A DNA stretch of 64,000 nt from Cinnamomum chago (lineage: Eukaryota; Streptophyta; Magnoliopsida; Laurales; Lauraceae), in NCBI GenBank assembly GCA_038049695.1, contig CP142451.1, positions 5,454,001 through 5,518,000 of the forward strand, in the 5' to 3' direction. This document shows positions 1 through 13,800 of this stretch, one piece after another. Both the position numbers and the translations under genes were made by a program. The stretch's first letter is position 1, and every line of letters starts with the position of its first letter. Under the pieces are notes generated by a model. The model worked only from the letters and a program-made list of their open reading frames with translations, made no database searches and was not told where the DNA came from.

Positions 1-1828
1 TCATGGCACACAGGATATTATGCTGCACTCAACGTTTTTTTATTTATTTTTTTTTACTAAGCTTAAGGGGTGGGATCCAATGCCCAGATCATAGAAGTAG
101 ACATCAGGTGAAGTGAGAGAAAAGGTGGCATAAACCCGCCAAGGTAAGAAATAAGTCTCTTACTACCGAGGTGGAAGCCCATTTTTATGCTACACTCACT
201 TGAGTTGTGTGTGCATAATCCGCGATGACTCCCACTGACAGTGTTCCGATGTTCCTAGTAGATAATTGCCTTTGTAAGCTATCTGATAGATATAACTTAT
301 AAAAAATCTAAACCAATTAAAATAAACGTCCTCTCTTATACAACTTGCATCAAATTTCATTCCAATTGAAAGTTAGCTGCAGCATCTTCAAATTGATCAT
401 TTGTACGATTTCAGTGAATAAGTTATCATGAATTTCCTATTATTTCACTAATAATAAAGTGAAGTTACAAACAGGGGAGTTTGGAAACCCAAACCCCACC
501 TAACCAATTAACCATCCGTACCCAGATCCTTAATAAATTTGTACATGTCACATCTGACAGATTTTTTATATTGGGTTTTGAATGAATGAAAAGGAAATGC
601 AAGCTAAAGGTGTTACAGTACATAGGAAATGTGGTTCAGGCCTTGGATTTCTCAGTGCAAATTGAGAAAAGTAAGGAAAAAGCTTTCCATCTTGTCAGTT
701 GAAGACGACGCATAACCATACCGCCTTATCCACAAGTAATGCCAGAATAGGGTTATGACATGTTGATCCTTCTGGTTTTAATCAATAGTCTGGTCATTTT
801 TGTTTTAGGGCCAACATTTGATCATTCTCCCTTACAATCACTACAATATTTCTGTCATTCTGTGCATGGTAAATTGTCATTTTACACTGTTTGACACTTA
901 TCAGATCATTACCCACATTTAATTAAATCTAAAGAAAAGTGTTAGTTGGTTTTCCCTTTTTTTTTTCCTTTCTTATCATTCATGTATAAGTAAAAAATCA
1001 TATCGAACCCTGTACAGTTTGGTGAGAAACAGGAACCCGGGTTCGACACAGAGTCAGTAAGGTAAGATTACTAATCTTATTAAGGGTTAAGGTAATATAT
1101 GGTGCTCATTGTTTTCTTAATCATGTGATGTCTTTTCTCTCCTTTCATATCTACTGATAAACATGCATTTAAGTGGGCATCGCGCACTCTATCGCATTGA
1201 TGGGCACCCATTTTAGGGTGTAATTTGACTCACTGGCTGTGGTTGTGATTGGTAGCCCATTCCTTCTGCCAATAGGTTCCTATGGAAATCTGCTGACTGT
1301 AAGATCTGGACCCATTAATTGCATGTGACAGAAAGTCATCCCAGTCAGATAATCATAGCCGTCCTACTGGGGTCCTTCAATACCCACTTTTAAAAAATCC
1401 GTTCCAACCATCAATTTCGTGGGCCCCACCACCAACTGTTCTGATCATCGAATCAGACTTATTTATGGGCCACATGCAACCCATGATGAAGTGCCCTAAA
1501 AAATCATGAAGGTGACCCACAACACCTGGCTCAGGATATTTCCATCCAGACATAAACTCCCCACCTAGAACTGAAATTATTGCAATCAAATTTGCTGACG
1601 AAATATCCATCGTTTAGGTAAAAGATAACAACCCCCCTTCAATGCAAGTTTGTTTAGTTTGACAATGTGGCCAACCACCTGGGTTCATAGGCGGGCCCCC
1701 ATAGCCCATTGGTGGGACCCATTCACTACCAATGTGGTTAGGTGGAGTCAGTTGAAACACCATGCACCTAACATTAACCTCTCTCTCAACTACACTTTAG
1801 AATTTATTTTTTATTTTTTTCTTCTTAT

Positions 1829-1831
<3 letters not shown>
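1..1831. other. Gene-free intergenic stretch
   Basis: I see no supported coding exon, RNA gene or complete mobile element here. The sequence is AT-rich with short homopolymer runs, and short open frames on either strand show no recognisable domain or splice structure. It belongs to the intergenic DNA downstream of the PUX1-like gene, which ends at 7873 on the minus strand. Confidence 0.5.

Positions 1832-1860
<29 letters not shown>
1832..1860. repeat. (TA)n microsatellite
   Basis: An uninterrupted alternating TA run of about 29 bp, directly followed by a SINE-related fragment. Confidence 0.9.
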
Positions 1861-1861
<1 letters not shown>

Positions 1862-1862
<1 letters not shown>

Positions 1863-1925
1863 CTATCAGAGGGTTTTCAACCCTTTGGGCTGGACTAATC
1901 CCTCCGGGTCCAGAGAGAAGCCGGG
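1862..1925 (-). repeat. SINE fragment, reverse orientation
   Basis: The segment reads TTTGGGCTGGACTAATCCCT followed by CAGAGAGAAGCC, which is the reverse complement of the 3' half of the complete SINE at 5432-5665. Only the tail-proximal part is present, with no tRNA-like head. It is probably a truncated copy of the same SINE family. Confidence 0.55.
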
Positions 1926-3354
1926 TAAACTCCCTTATAGCCCCAGTATTAACATTTGAATTTTTGAATCTTTCATATCAAAGAAACTATGCACTTCTCA
2001 AAGAAGAACAGTGTTAGCATTTGAATTTTTGTTTTGTTTGAAAGATTTTTTTTTTTTGAAAGATAATAAAAAATAAAATTTGAAAGATTTGATTTGGAGC
2101 ACAACTAAACACATGATTAGTTGTGAGCGGCCATTCAGGTTGAGGGTAGGTCAGAGATTATGAGTAGTATTAAAATGCAGTACCCATGATGCATAGTTTG
2201 ATTCTCATGCAGGTGGGACCCACATTCCACTGATTAGTAGTATTATAGAGCGGTGGGTCCCACATTTGTCAACAATGAAGCAAAAATCTTTATCTCCTCT
2301 ATGAAAGCTATTGCCTATTGGTATATTTTTCATTTTTAGCTACAGTTTCATGTGGGCCGGGTCGGGCCGGTTGAAGCTAGTCCAAGACCAGCCCATTTAG
2401 TTATCGGGGTGCAAGTAATTTTTAGGCCTGGGTCTAGACAATAGCTTAAAGACGAGCCCAGATAGCCTAACTCTGAGAAACTTGTGTTGAATGATACCCC
2501 ATTTTAGAACTGGGCCAAACAATGTAAGGCACAGGCTAAGCCCATTGGACGGAAATGAATTATCCCACTTGCGTTCGGCTCTCGATTTTTTTTTTTAACA
2601 TACATAATAATAATTTTTCTTTTTTTTTAGAGTAAGTTAGGTCTTCATTTTCTCAAAATAATAAAATACAGAAAGGGAGTCCAAGTCACCCACCAAGGAT
2701 CTTAGAACCTCCCAATGGGGCATACCCCAGTAAAGAAACCAAAACAACTAAAATCAAACTAACACAACCATGAAATATAGGTGAAGTTATACATCAACTC
2801 AATATTATTCACATCCCTTGGAGTTGTACCAGAAGTTCTCATGATGACTTTGCTGAACCACACTGTCTGGAAAATAAAGACTCTGAAGTACAGCCTCCAG
2901 AAATTCCCATTTGACACTATCATAGGCTTTGACAAGATTAAGTTTGATACACATTCCAGGACTTCCTTGATTCAAATGATAGCACCGCTTTTTCTCACGT
3001 GTGCGGGCTTTATCCCTGCCAATGCGGACTTCTTTCCCACTTATGTAAGTATTTTTCTCATTTATGCGGCCTGTCTTTTTGTGCGTGTGGATTCTCTATT
3101 GAGTAAAAAACACGGTAAAGGAGGGGTGGTGGAGCGTAGTACTTAGAGAGGGTTATAATTATATTGCTCAAAGGTAGGCCCCATTGCACAAAATTGAATA
3201 TGGAGCTTGAGAATTTATACCAAACAGGCCAAATGGGGTATGTGCTCATGTGCCAAAAGCATATGCCCTTGAAAATTGGAGCCGATTAGCTTTTCCACTT
3301 TCCTTGTATCCCAAACACCCAACCCCCGCCCACGCCCCCATGTGCCGACCAAAA

Positions 3355-3580
3355 TTGCATGTACTTTTACATATTACACTAGTCAACAATTAATCCTTAA
3401 AAAATACCTACATTTGCTGCATATGGGCATTATACTTTTATATATTATATATACACTGGTCACCAGGAAATCCTTGAAAATACCTATATTTCCTGCATGT
3501 GGGCATTGTACTTTTATATTTATATATTACACTAGTCACCAGGTAATCCTTGAAAATACCTACATTTTCCTGCATGTGTT
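3355..3580. repeat. Triplicated ~75-bp tandem repeat
   Basis: Three diverged tandem copies share the order GTACTTTTA, a TATATTACACTAGTCA-like block, AATCCTTGAAAATACCTA and CCTGCATGTG. Copies start near 3357, 3430 and 3506, a period of about 75 bp. It lies in intergenic DNA and has no coding content. Confidence 0.75.
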
Positions 3581-3697
3581 TCACATTTCTATTTAATATT
3601 GTGAAACATTGCCAAAAGTGGATGGTGGCATGGTGCCATCTCCCCTGCTAAATACTTGGTGGGGCCTCTTTACCAAAAAAAAAAAAAAAAACCTTTG

Positions 3698-3910
3698 GTG
3701 GGGCCTAGTTTTCATAAATCCAAGCCGTTGATCAGTACAAACACCCATTGTAGTGATTGACCTATAAATTATTACTCAAATCAGTAACATCGACTTTACA
3801 AGAGATAGTAGTTGTCCCACTGAAATTGATTATTTAAGTCTTTACATACAGAGACTACAATGAGTGTTAGTACTGGTGAGCTGATTGAAATTTTAAAAGG
3901 TGGGCCCCAC
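3698..3910. repeat. MITE-like inverted repeat
   Basis: The left end begins GTGGGGCC and contains CAGTACAAACACCCATTGTAGT. The reverse complement of the right end begins GTGGGGCCCA and contains CAGTACTAACACTCATTGTAGT. The arms are about 60 bp and imperfect, separated by about 90 bp. No clear target-site duplication is visible, so the superfamily is not assigned. Confidence 0.45.
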
Positions 3911-4866
3911 TATGTGTTTAGCAATTGAGATACACCATACTACAATGCAACCATTTGTAGTTATAATCGAAAAGAAACCGCATTTATTTCGTACATAGCT
4001 TCCACAACCGTTTCCTCTTCATTATATTTAGTTGGAGCGTTTGAAGAGAAGATAAAAAAGAAAAACTCACAAAGTCGACCTCAGATAAATTTAACCTGTT
4101 TCTAAGGAAGTGCATTAATCATATTTTAAGAAAGTTGACAAGAGAATTCCCAGTCCTATCCCTAGGAAATATAGTGAAGTTTTTAAACTCCCCCAGTCCA
4201 CTGTTTCGTTATTAGGGAAGGAAGGTGACTGGCCAACCTCTGAATTAGACTCAAAAGGATTCCAAAAAGATTAATTAAAAGAGAACTACACTAGTGTAGC
4301 TTTCTGTAAGGATTTTAAAGAGATTTGTATCTTATGTATCTTTTGGGATCACTTGAAGATTTCATCATATAACTCCACAAATGGAGATTAATGATGGTCA
4401 TTTCATGATAATATTGGGTGAGCACTGAGTTGGTGGCTTGTAACTCAGTGTTTGTGCTAACAATATTTGAGGGTTGGGTTCGAGTTAGAAATTCCTCTTC
4501 CAATTAATAAATGGGTTGGGTTTCGATTGAATTTATTATTGCTGTATAACCCCCTACCTAAACTGGACTTGAATCCAGCACAACTCAGGGAATTGAGCTA
4601 TGACCTACCAATCCAACTCCAACAAGGCCTACTAATTAAAACAGTGTGTGTCAATCCTTTTAAATTGTAGGTTTACACCTAATATATTTCATATTGCTCT
4701 CCTCAATTGATCCAATCCGCCCCTAAATATGACCCATCCATTTAGTTGCAAACATCTGTTAGATTGCCAAACAATGATCCTACTTGAGAGGGTTATGAAT
4801 TTGTGAGTGAGTCCAGTTAAGGCCCAGATTGTATAATTGGTTGAAACTTCTAAAACTAAGGGACTC

Positions 4867-4970
4867 AACTCATCTTGACTCAGATGGTCACCTAGCTCAT
4901 ACACTTGGTGAGTCTGGAACTCATCTTGACTCAGATGGTCACCTAGCTCATACACTTGGTCAGTCTTGGC
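4867..4970. repeat. 51-bp tandem duplication
   Basis: Two nearly identical copies of a 51-bp unit containing CATCTTGACTCAGATGGTCA, starting at 4871 and 4922 for that motif. They probably arose by slippage or unequal exchange. No coding role is visible. Confidence 0.8.
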
Positions 4971-5431
4971 CAGACTCACCAGTCTGATTCCAACCGCACA
5001 CCAGGGGATTCCAAGCTCAATTGGTTCAGGCAAAATAGAGTGGAGGATTCCTCACTGCCCCTGAAATATTGGTGCAAGTGATACAAGTGTGAATTGATTC
5101 ACACTAATGAAGGAGAAAAAAAAAAACCCCTTGCTTTTGAGTCATCCAATAGAAATATTGGTGTCTCAGTGATACAAGTGTGAATTGAGCTAAGAAGATC
5201 AATATGTACTTGTATTAGCTGATATTTAAAAAATATGCTCATCTCCTACAACTGGAGTGATTGAGTTAAGTTGTGCAGATTGGAACATATTTTTCTAGTA
5301 CATTTTGGAATGCCTTCTTTAAGAAGGGCATGGGCTGGGTCAGCTCAGGCCCCGCCTTTATTGGGCTTAATTCGGGCTGCTTTTAGGCTTGGGCATTTCT
5401 CTTGCCTAGCCTATAGCTAAATGGATTGTTT

Positions 5432-5665
5432 ATAACCCCAAGGGGTTGGCCGAGTGGTCAGGACCACGGTTTATCCCTCTTTTAGAGCTAAAGGTCTTAG
5501 TATTGACCCCCAGTTCCCCTCTTTTCAGGAACCGAAGGTTGAGTCGACTTGTGCTACCACCTAGAGGCCACAGGGGGTTCTACATGGCTTCTCTCTGGGC
5601 CTGGAGGGAATAGTCCAGCCCAAAGGATTGGAAACCCTCCATAAATAAAAATAAATAAATAAATA
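5432..5665 (+). mobile_element. tRNA-derived SINE, complete
   Basis: The head reads AAGGGGTTGGCCGAGTGGTC, matching a Pol III A box (TGGCCGAGTGG). A weaker B-box-like stretch lies near 5497. The body is followed by an (AAATAAAT)n-type tail. It is flanked by an imperfect 11-bp target duplication, ATGGATTGTTT at 5421-5431 and ATGGACTGTTT at 5666-5676, which supports retroposition. It has no protein-coding capacity and would depend on LINE machinery. A truncated relative lies at 1862-1925 in the opposite orientation. Confidence 0.75.
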
Positions 5666-5676
5666 ATGGACTGTTT

Positions 5677-7872
5677 GGCATGGTTCCAATGAGACTTCCT
5701 TGCGTTCTCACAGGATCTGAAAAGGATGCAAAGAGTTTAGATGGCCATTCCTCCAAAATCTTCTGCGGAAAATTCCACAGAAATTGCCACCCACTGTACT
5801 GTAGCCCACTGCTTTTGATTAATGTTCTTGCTTTACAGTTAATTCTCAGCAAGTACGGTTTCACAAGTTGTGCAGATGAAAAATTCACATCACTACACAT
5901 TGTGAAGAAAAAAAAAAGTTCAAATGATAAGGGTCAATCAAGAAAGAAGAATGTCAAATGAATTGTTTGAACTATTAAATAATCCCTTGATTGCCAGTCT
6001 AGATTTAAGGAAATGACCAAACAAATTAAAGCTGAAATTATGGATTACTGGTACCTATAACCTCTTATAAAACCAATGGTCCATGCCCCCACAAATCAAA
6101 ACCAACTAAAAAAAAAAACTTCACATCACCTCACCAACTCTGCCTGATATTGGATGAAAGCCAAATGTTGAGAACAATGGCCCCAATGAATTGAATCGAC
6201 TGATCCATTACGTAAGTAAATATTACAATGTTTCAAAGTGAAGCAAACTCCATAGAGTGAAAAGTAAAAGCAGAAGGGAAACGATTAGTGTGTGCATGAG
6301 TTCAAAACAAAAACATTTTTTTTTTTTTTATGATATGGGTACCCCAGAGGTGTTTAACCCAGCAAGACTAATCCCCCGAGTGGCACCTGCTAAATCCACG
6401 GAAACGCACACCAGCTAAATCTGGGCAGCGTCAGTGAATAAAACAGCTAGATCAATTGATGGTTCCCTTTTTTCAAAACAAAGCAAACTCCATGAGTGAG
6501 TAAAATAACAAAATTACACTGGAAACATTATTCTAAGGTAATAGCTTTCATTATTATGAAATATATTTCATTTCACATCACACGAGCCAAAATATAGTTG
6601 ATTGTAGCTAATCTTAGTCTACAATGTTGCCTTCATCTGTATGCACTTTTCAATTTAAAAGAGCACATTCCATGGCACCAGTTGCATCCAAGCCCTCAGA
6701 AGCAGTACCCATCTGCAGGACATACATATGGAGCATATGAGAATATAGAAATCATAATAGTTAAGTGTTTTATGCCTAGAACTGTGTAGCTGGTAGTCAA
6801 GTTAGAATGTAGCATTTGGTGGGTTGTCATAAAAGACTAGTCAGCTACATGAATCAGTTTCTCCATTTCTCAGAGTTACAAGTTGGACTTGTGACACAAG
6901 TTTTAAGTTGGCTGTCAATGAAGGGAAAAAATTGCTATCAAAAGCAGCCCATGCAAACAGCAATCAATTCCATCAGCCCAAGAGAACTAAAGTTTGTCCG
7001 GGCCGAATATTCCATTTTGGTGAGGCCCATTTTCAGCAGTCCACTGTGGATGGCCATACAAATAAAGAGTTTCCCCAACAAGAAACTGCAGCCATTTCAA
7101 AATTCGCCTGCACCCGGATGGTTAAAAGGAACATAGGAACATATAGTCACAGGTCTATTACTTAAACTCCCAACAATCCACCAGTTGGATGATTATGAAT
7201 GTTCAATGAAAAGATCATTCTTGTTTTATTGCCTAACTGCAGCAGGTCCCACCAAATGAGGGTCTGAACCAGATAAAGATGGGCCCTACCTCCAAAACAT
7301 GCTGTTTTTCAGCAGTACATTGTATAATAATTACCACTTTTACTTCTGCCATTCTCGTCTGATAATGAAGAACACAGTAGCATAATCTCCAATTCCTAGC
7401 ATTTTCATAAATCCCAGAATCACAAATAGGTGGGCACCACTGACACACCTAAGTTGATTCTAACGGTTCACCTGATGGGCTCACTTGAAGAGCCAGTGCT
7501 TGTTGGAGATCTTCACTATCCAATTGCTGGCATGCAAATGGACAGTAACAATACGTCTACTGTTAGCATGCAGTTGGAGAAAGTGCATCTCGGTGCATCT
7601 CTAAGACGGCTGGGGTTATTTGCTAGAGGGTATTTTTGGTTCATTGCTCAACCAGTACCCACCAGAGGAACAATCCATATCACTGAAAGTAGGCCCACCA
7701 ATTAGGTGTGCACAATATGGCTTCTGCAAATCTAAAGCCAACATGTGTTGTTGTGGCTAAAATGGGATTAATAATTAAAAACTTCTTTTTCTTTTTTGAC
7801 AATATAGTAGTCTATCAACTTCATTAATCAACTCAGAAAAGAGGGACACATACATTACCAATATGTCATGTT
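5677..7872. other. Gene-free 3' flank of PUX1
   Basis: No exon could be recognised. A SINE-like fragment (ACCCCAGAGGTGTTTAACCC, near 6350) is the only repeat with a hint of identity. The segment nearest 7872 probably contains the PUX1 3' untranslated region, because that gene ends at 7873 reading leftwards. I did not find a clear polyadenylation signal. Confidence 0.45.
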
Positions 7873-10800
7873 TCACATTTTGAACCATTTTGGCTTAGCA
7901 GGCTTCTTAACAGGTTTAGGCTCTTGAGTGTCGAGAGATGGCTCCTTGACTGCAGGTTCAGGAGCAGCTTGTAACACTTCCGCTTGTTCAGGAATGACTT
8001 CCAGGCTATTCAAAGCTATGATGTCATCCCTAAGGCAATGCCCCACATCCGCAACTCCATCATCACCCTCTACAAAATCAATGTAGGACCTCATTTAGGA
8101 AACTCATTTTCTATTGGTCAACATTACAATGATAGGGTAAACCTCATACACACAAGTCATAGGCTCAAACAATATACCACAACCAGAATAACAGAAAATC
8201 GAATTCAGATAAATACAAAGCACGCAATATGAAAAATAGTACAGATATAAATTCAGCTAAAAAAATTCAAAGTTGTCCATTACATTTTAAACAAAAACTT
8301 TCCATACAGGTATACAACTCGTTCTATTTGCTTTACAAGATTCTTGGACTCGGGCACCCATACTTGCACTACTGTCCCTGACCAGCTGAGCAACACCCAC
8401 ACACACACGCTACATGATGGCCGTACTGGAATAGGCATGTTTGTTTGCATGGAATTGGATTCCTAGGAATTCTAAGAAATGTATCCCTAAAGTGGATAAA
8501 ATTAAGAAGAAAAAAAAACAAATGTAAAGATCCATAAATGGCTATGAAATAATCTTCTCTTTAATGGAAAATGGACCAAGGGGAGATGGAAAATGAATAT
8601 ACAGCCATCAACCTAGTAATTCAAATCCTTGCAAAGTCAAGGTCCCATCTTTAGCTGCACCTTATATCCTTTACCTCTCACCTCTTTAAAAGTCCTTTGT
8701 TGTAATATATTCTTCCAAAAATTCTTATGCATTCAATTCTATGCAAACAAACGGGCCCTTAGTGTTTTGCTTTTTAGATATTTCATACCTGGAAAGGTAC
8801 ATGAGATTTTTTTTCCATGTAAAATACAAATACATCATAGATAACCATCTTCTTACATGAGTGTTTCGCACATTCTTCTTTCTGAAATAAAATGGGAGGG
8901 TTTCCTTAACTAAAAATCACCACTTAGATTAAAAGATATGAATGTTCAAACAGAGTGGGTTGAAACAGACTAATATGGCCAAGATGAGACCAAAATAACC
9001 ATAACGGCCTGGAATAGAGCAACAGAGATTCCAACTTGCTGAGACTGGAACAGCAGGGTCTAGCCATTTTGGCCAGATTGGCATCTAATGACAAGTATTC
9101 CGATGCAAACTCAAACTTGTAGGCGTAGCCAAGCTTAACCCTACCTGTAAAAGGGTCATAGTTTCTTAGATCTTGTCATTATCGCATGAATCTTGGGCTC
9201 ATTGGATATGTGCTAGGAAGTTGAATAACATATGTAACACACCCAATCTCATGTCATTCAAACATCACATCGCTTGACAAACGAATTGTGCCCATCTATA
9301 AAGAAAAGAGGATTTAGACCCCAACCACTCAATTACTAACACTCTGGACTCTAACTAGGACTAATTCAGTAACTTGACTGAAATAACTTGTGACTCCTAA
9401 AGAATTAATATGACTTGAGACTCAAACAAAAAGCAATCTGACTTCTACTAATGACTCTCTTGTATGTGACCACCGTTGGGAATAGTCCATCCATAGGTCG
9501 CACATAACTGATCTGATTGACCCGATATCTTGGGTTGCATCATGTCTCATTGACTATAGAGAAGAACTTGCCCCCAAGTTCAGTGTGGACCACCTGGATC
9601 AATTATCAATCATAAAATTCTTCAATCATTCTTGTGCATTCTGACACCAATCAATGGAGGGGAGGATTGAAAAAGAAAAAAAAAGGCAGGCAAGAAGCAT
9701 TTCAATCACCAAGCCAAGCACTTACAATGACAAGGGTCCAATTAGCAATCCCCTTGAAAAAGAAGACAGATACAGCAACCAACTCATGATATAAGAAATC
9801 AATAATCAATGTAGTAGTCTGTAAATTAACAATGGAGTACATAAATATGTGGGGGATGGCTTGGATGTCCAGTGCTACAATTACCTGTTTTGACAGAAAC
9901 TCCCTCAATCTCGGACCTATTCTTTCCCTTTAAGTAAATGAGTCACAACTTTTTTTGAATCTTGTAGCATCACACAATCTTAGACTCACTGGAAGGAATT
10001 TGAATAATCTTAAGACTAATTAAACACATTAATTGTGCGCGTCTCCAGAAAATCCAGGATTAATTACCAACACTATGACTCAACTAGGACTCGTTTAGAA
10101 ACTTCACCCTCAACTTAACACTCTAAGACTCTAACAGTCTTACCTGATATGGCCTGGACTCAAATACGAAGCAATGTAACTAATTCTAGTGGCCTATATG
10201 TGGCACATAGGGAACCCCTACGGGTCTTATATGGTTGATCCTATTATCTAGGCTGCATCAAAAACTCTGTTGGTTAAAGTTCTTTTTATATGGACATTCT
10301 AGGGCCCTAGCTTTCAGGTTTCTTTAACTCAAATTTGTATAATGGGTTGTCAATCGCATGTTATGATTTTTAATTGGACAGCAGCAAGAGATAATTCCTA
10401 AACATAGTTCACTAACGAAGTAGAAACTTTAGTTTGAACATTTTGCAACAATATTGCAAAGCTAGTAAGAGAGTTAGGAATGAGCATAAAAGAGGAAACC
10501 TATTGGTAGTTGTGATAGAAGAGAGAAAAAAAAGAAGGGAATATCATTTGAGACGGTTTGGGCACTTACAAGGACGAAAGAATAGCCTACCACTGTTACA
10601 GTAGGGTTCACAGGTGCAAGAAACTAGGAGCAAGGGGAGATTAGACTTGGAATGAAATCCTAGGGAGATACAAGTTAAAATGTGGAGTAAAAAAGAGCAC
10701 AACTTAAAGTTTGCCCAATCTATTTACGGACTCCTTTGGGGTAAGGCTATGTTAAAGTTGACCCCATTATGGAGAATGTGTTGGTTTGAGGGTAGCGCAT

Positions 10801-13800
10801 ATGTAACACCCCACCCTTCACGCATGCATGATATTGTCTGCTTTGGCCCACAGGCCTCACGGTTTTGTTTCTGATGGGCATCAACCAACCAAAAGGCCTC
10901 ATGCAAGGTAAGAGTGTAAGCTCTACATATAATCTCATTCACTTTCCTCTCTATAGTCGATGTGGGACGCCGGGGCGTCACAATTCACTCCCCGCGGACA
11001 ATATCATGCATGCGTGTAGAGTGGGGCGTTACAACATAGGTAGTGGTTTTTAAGGGACGTGTTGTAGAATTTTAGTATTTCCTTATCAAGCATTTCTCTA
11101 TTCTCTCTAGTGAACTTACGTTCCTTCCCTCATAGCTACCAATTAGTCGCTTCTGCACTCACTCACACCCCCATGCACGAGTATGTACACACAGTTTGCT
11201 ATGAATTTAGATCTTGTAGATTGCATAGTTTTCCTACGGTATAGAGTAGAAAGCCTTCAAGCCAACCCCAAACAGACGGGATATGGCTAAGATGATGGTG
11301 ATTGAAGGAACCAACGTGCACCTTCCTTTCCCTTGATTGGTTGGAATGCACCTATTTGTTCATTGCACATTAGAAATGGGCGTATTTGTCATTGTTATCT
11401 TGTGTATCTAGCGATAATTTGCTAGTTGAAATGTTGAGTGTGAGGCATTTTCAGGAATACGCACGTAGCGTATCCTTTTTAATAATAACATGACTTGAAC
11501 CCACAGCCTTGTCGTAGCAACAATGAGCACTTCCAACTTTGCTACAGGATCTAGTGATATGTTTGTAGCAGATATTATCTAACAATTTTAAATATAAGAA
11601 AAAAAATGAACTGAGACTTCATACTGAGTACAGAATAAGTTGAACAAGCCTTCAACAATATGTCTATGCAATCTAAAATCAGAATATCCATCCTAACACC
11701 ATTATTTAGCCCATTGGATCACTTCTCATTAGGCCATCTAGGAAGATGAAGAAGGTTTGAAAAAGCAGCATGCTTCAAAGGAGTTTCAAATTGTCAACTA
11801 TGGAGAACTTGAAGGCAACCATGCATAGACATGAAAAGGCAATCAGGAAACAGCAAAATGCATAAAAATTCTCCATATGTTAAGCATTTTCCAATAACAA
11901 ATGAAGGCTGTAATCATTATTCCTACAATGAAGTGGGTGGATATACAGACTCAATTATAGACGAGGTCCTTGCTCAATGAAACTGTGTCATTGTGCTTAA
12001 AGATGTCTTGGAAATCGTTATTTAAAAAAAAAATGTCTTGGAAGAAAAACTCTAGATATGGGCAGGTAATGAGCACAATTCAATGGCTTAAGGAATGAAT
12101 TTTCGCCATCGTGATGGTTCTTTCCCATACACTAAACAATGAAAGAAACGTTTTCCTTATTGTCAGAAGACTTCCCCAATCCCATATCATGGAGGTGCAA
12201 CATATTATGTCTATTTTGTAATATGCTTGTCTAGTCTCTAAAGGCAGTCTTTCTACAACATGGAGGACTCAAACTCATGCTGTCTCGACCCCCCAAAGTT
12301 GGTGTTCCTACTAGATGAGCTACAGCCGGAGACTATTTGTATGTATAAAGCCACTCTAGTCTCTCAGAGAGTCTGGTGACAGTCAAAATTACACTTCTGA
12401 AAGACTATTTGCACTCATAAATCTACGATAAAAAAGACAACAGGCAAGTTACAAATAAAAATTGAATAGTGTCTATAATTCTACAATACAACAAGACAAC
12501 AGGCAAAGCTACAAATGAGAATTGAAAAGTGTCTTCAATTCACTCCCTGTCCAGAAAAAATTCCTCTTTGCCTTATTTGCAAGTTATAATTATATAAAAT
12601 TAAAAAAATAAATATTTTTTATTTTTACAAACATTATATTTTACAACAGGCAAACTACAAATGAGAATAGTCACCTTTTGGTAGATTGTATGAAAAATAT
12701 ACAATTGCACCAGGGGCAAAACCAAGGGAATAGAAATCCTTGGACATATCCTTGATTTGCTTCTTTGGAGGAGTGGTATCTGAAACATGATGAAAGTTGC
12801 ACAAAAAATTATTTTCTCTGTTCACATCGAATACATGAAATTGGATACGAGGAGCGACAAGATTAAATTATTAAAGCATCAACATTTCTTTTACAGGATG
12901 GTTAAAGCATGTATTGCAATGGTAGGTAATTAAAAGAAAAGTTAATACAATCTTTTTGATGTCATATGAAGATAACTGAATGGCTGATGAAGACCAAGTT
13001 TATCTTGATCGAATGACAACCATAGATGAAATGAGACTGCATGTGCCAGTTTGAGAGGACAAGAGGAAGACATCCAGACCTTAACATGGATGGGTTCAAT
13101 AAGATATGGGGGGCCGCACAAAATGGCACCATTTGGTCCAAATGTGCAATGACAAGGCCCACATGGGTGGATGTTTAAGGCTAGAAAAAAAAATTATGTT
13201 GTTTTCTTTTATTGCTGGTTTTAAAAAAAAAAATGATTTAAGTAAGCACTAGCACTTCTTGAAGACAAAGCAGTTTAGTAATTTGATTATCAATTATTTA
13301 TTAAAGGCTAGATTAAAACATCTAAACATACGTTTGGTTACTTGTATAATTTATTGTCCTTTTCATTGCTTCTTCCACTTGATTTCCTTCCTTGGATTAT
13401 GGTGTTTGTGTTGATAATCTAGCCTCTCAGGGTCCAAAAACACTGCAGCCACAGGTACTGTGTTGCAGTAGCTTGACAGATCAAATACTGTCTTGGGGTT
13501 CCGCGTGAATCCGTGAGTGTCAAATAGGGTCTGGGCGGGTGGGTTACCCATTTAAACCCACTATCATCCCTAATGTGAGTGTTTTGCAAAGTCTCCAAAT
13601 TGCATACTATTTTGCACCCCTTTTAAGTTTTCATATATAGGGCCCCGCCTTTGGTCAAATCTTATCCGTTCACACACACCAATCCCCTCAAATTAGCACT
13701 AATCCTGATTCACGCTATTACAGACATTATTCAACATTGGATTTTATCACAATAAATTTGCACGATGTGCAGCCATCAAACTTTGAGGACTTAAAACTAG

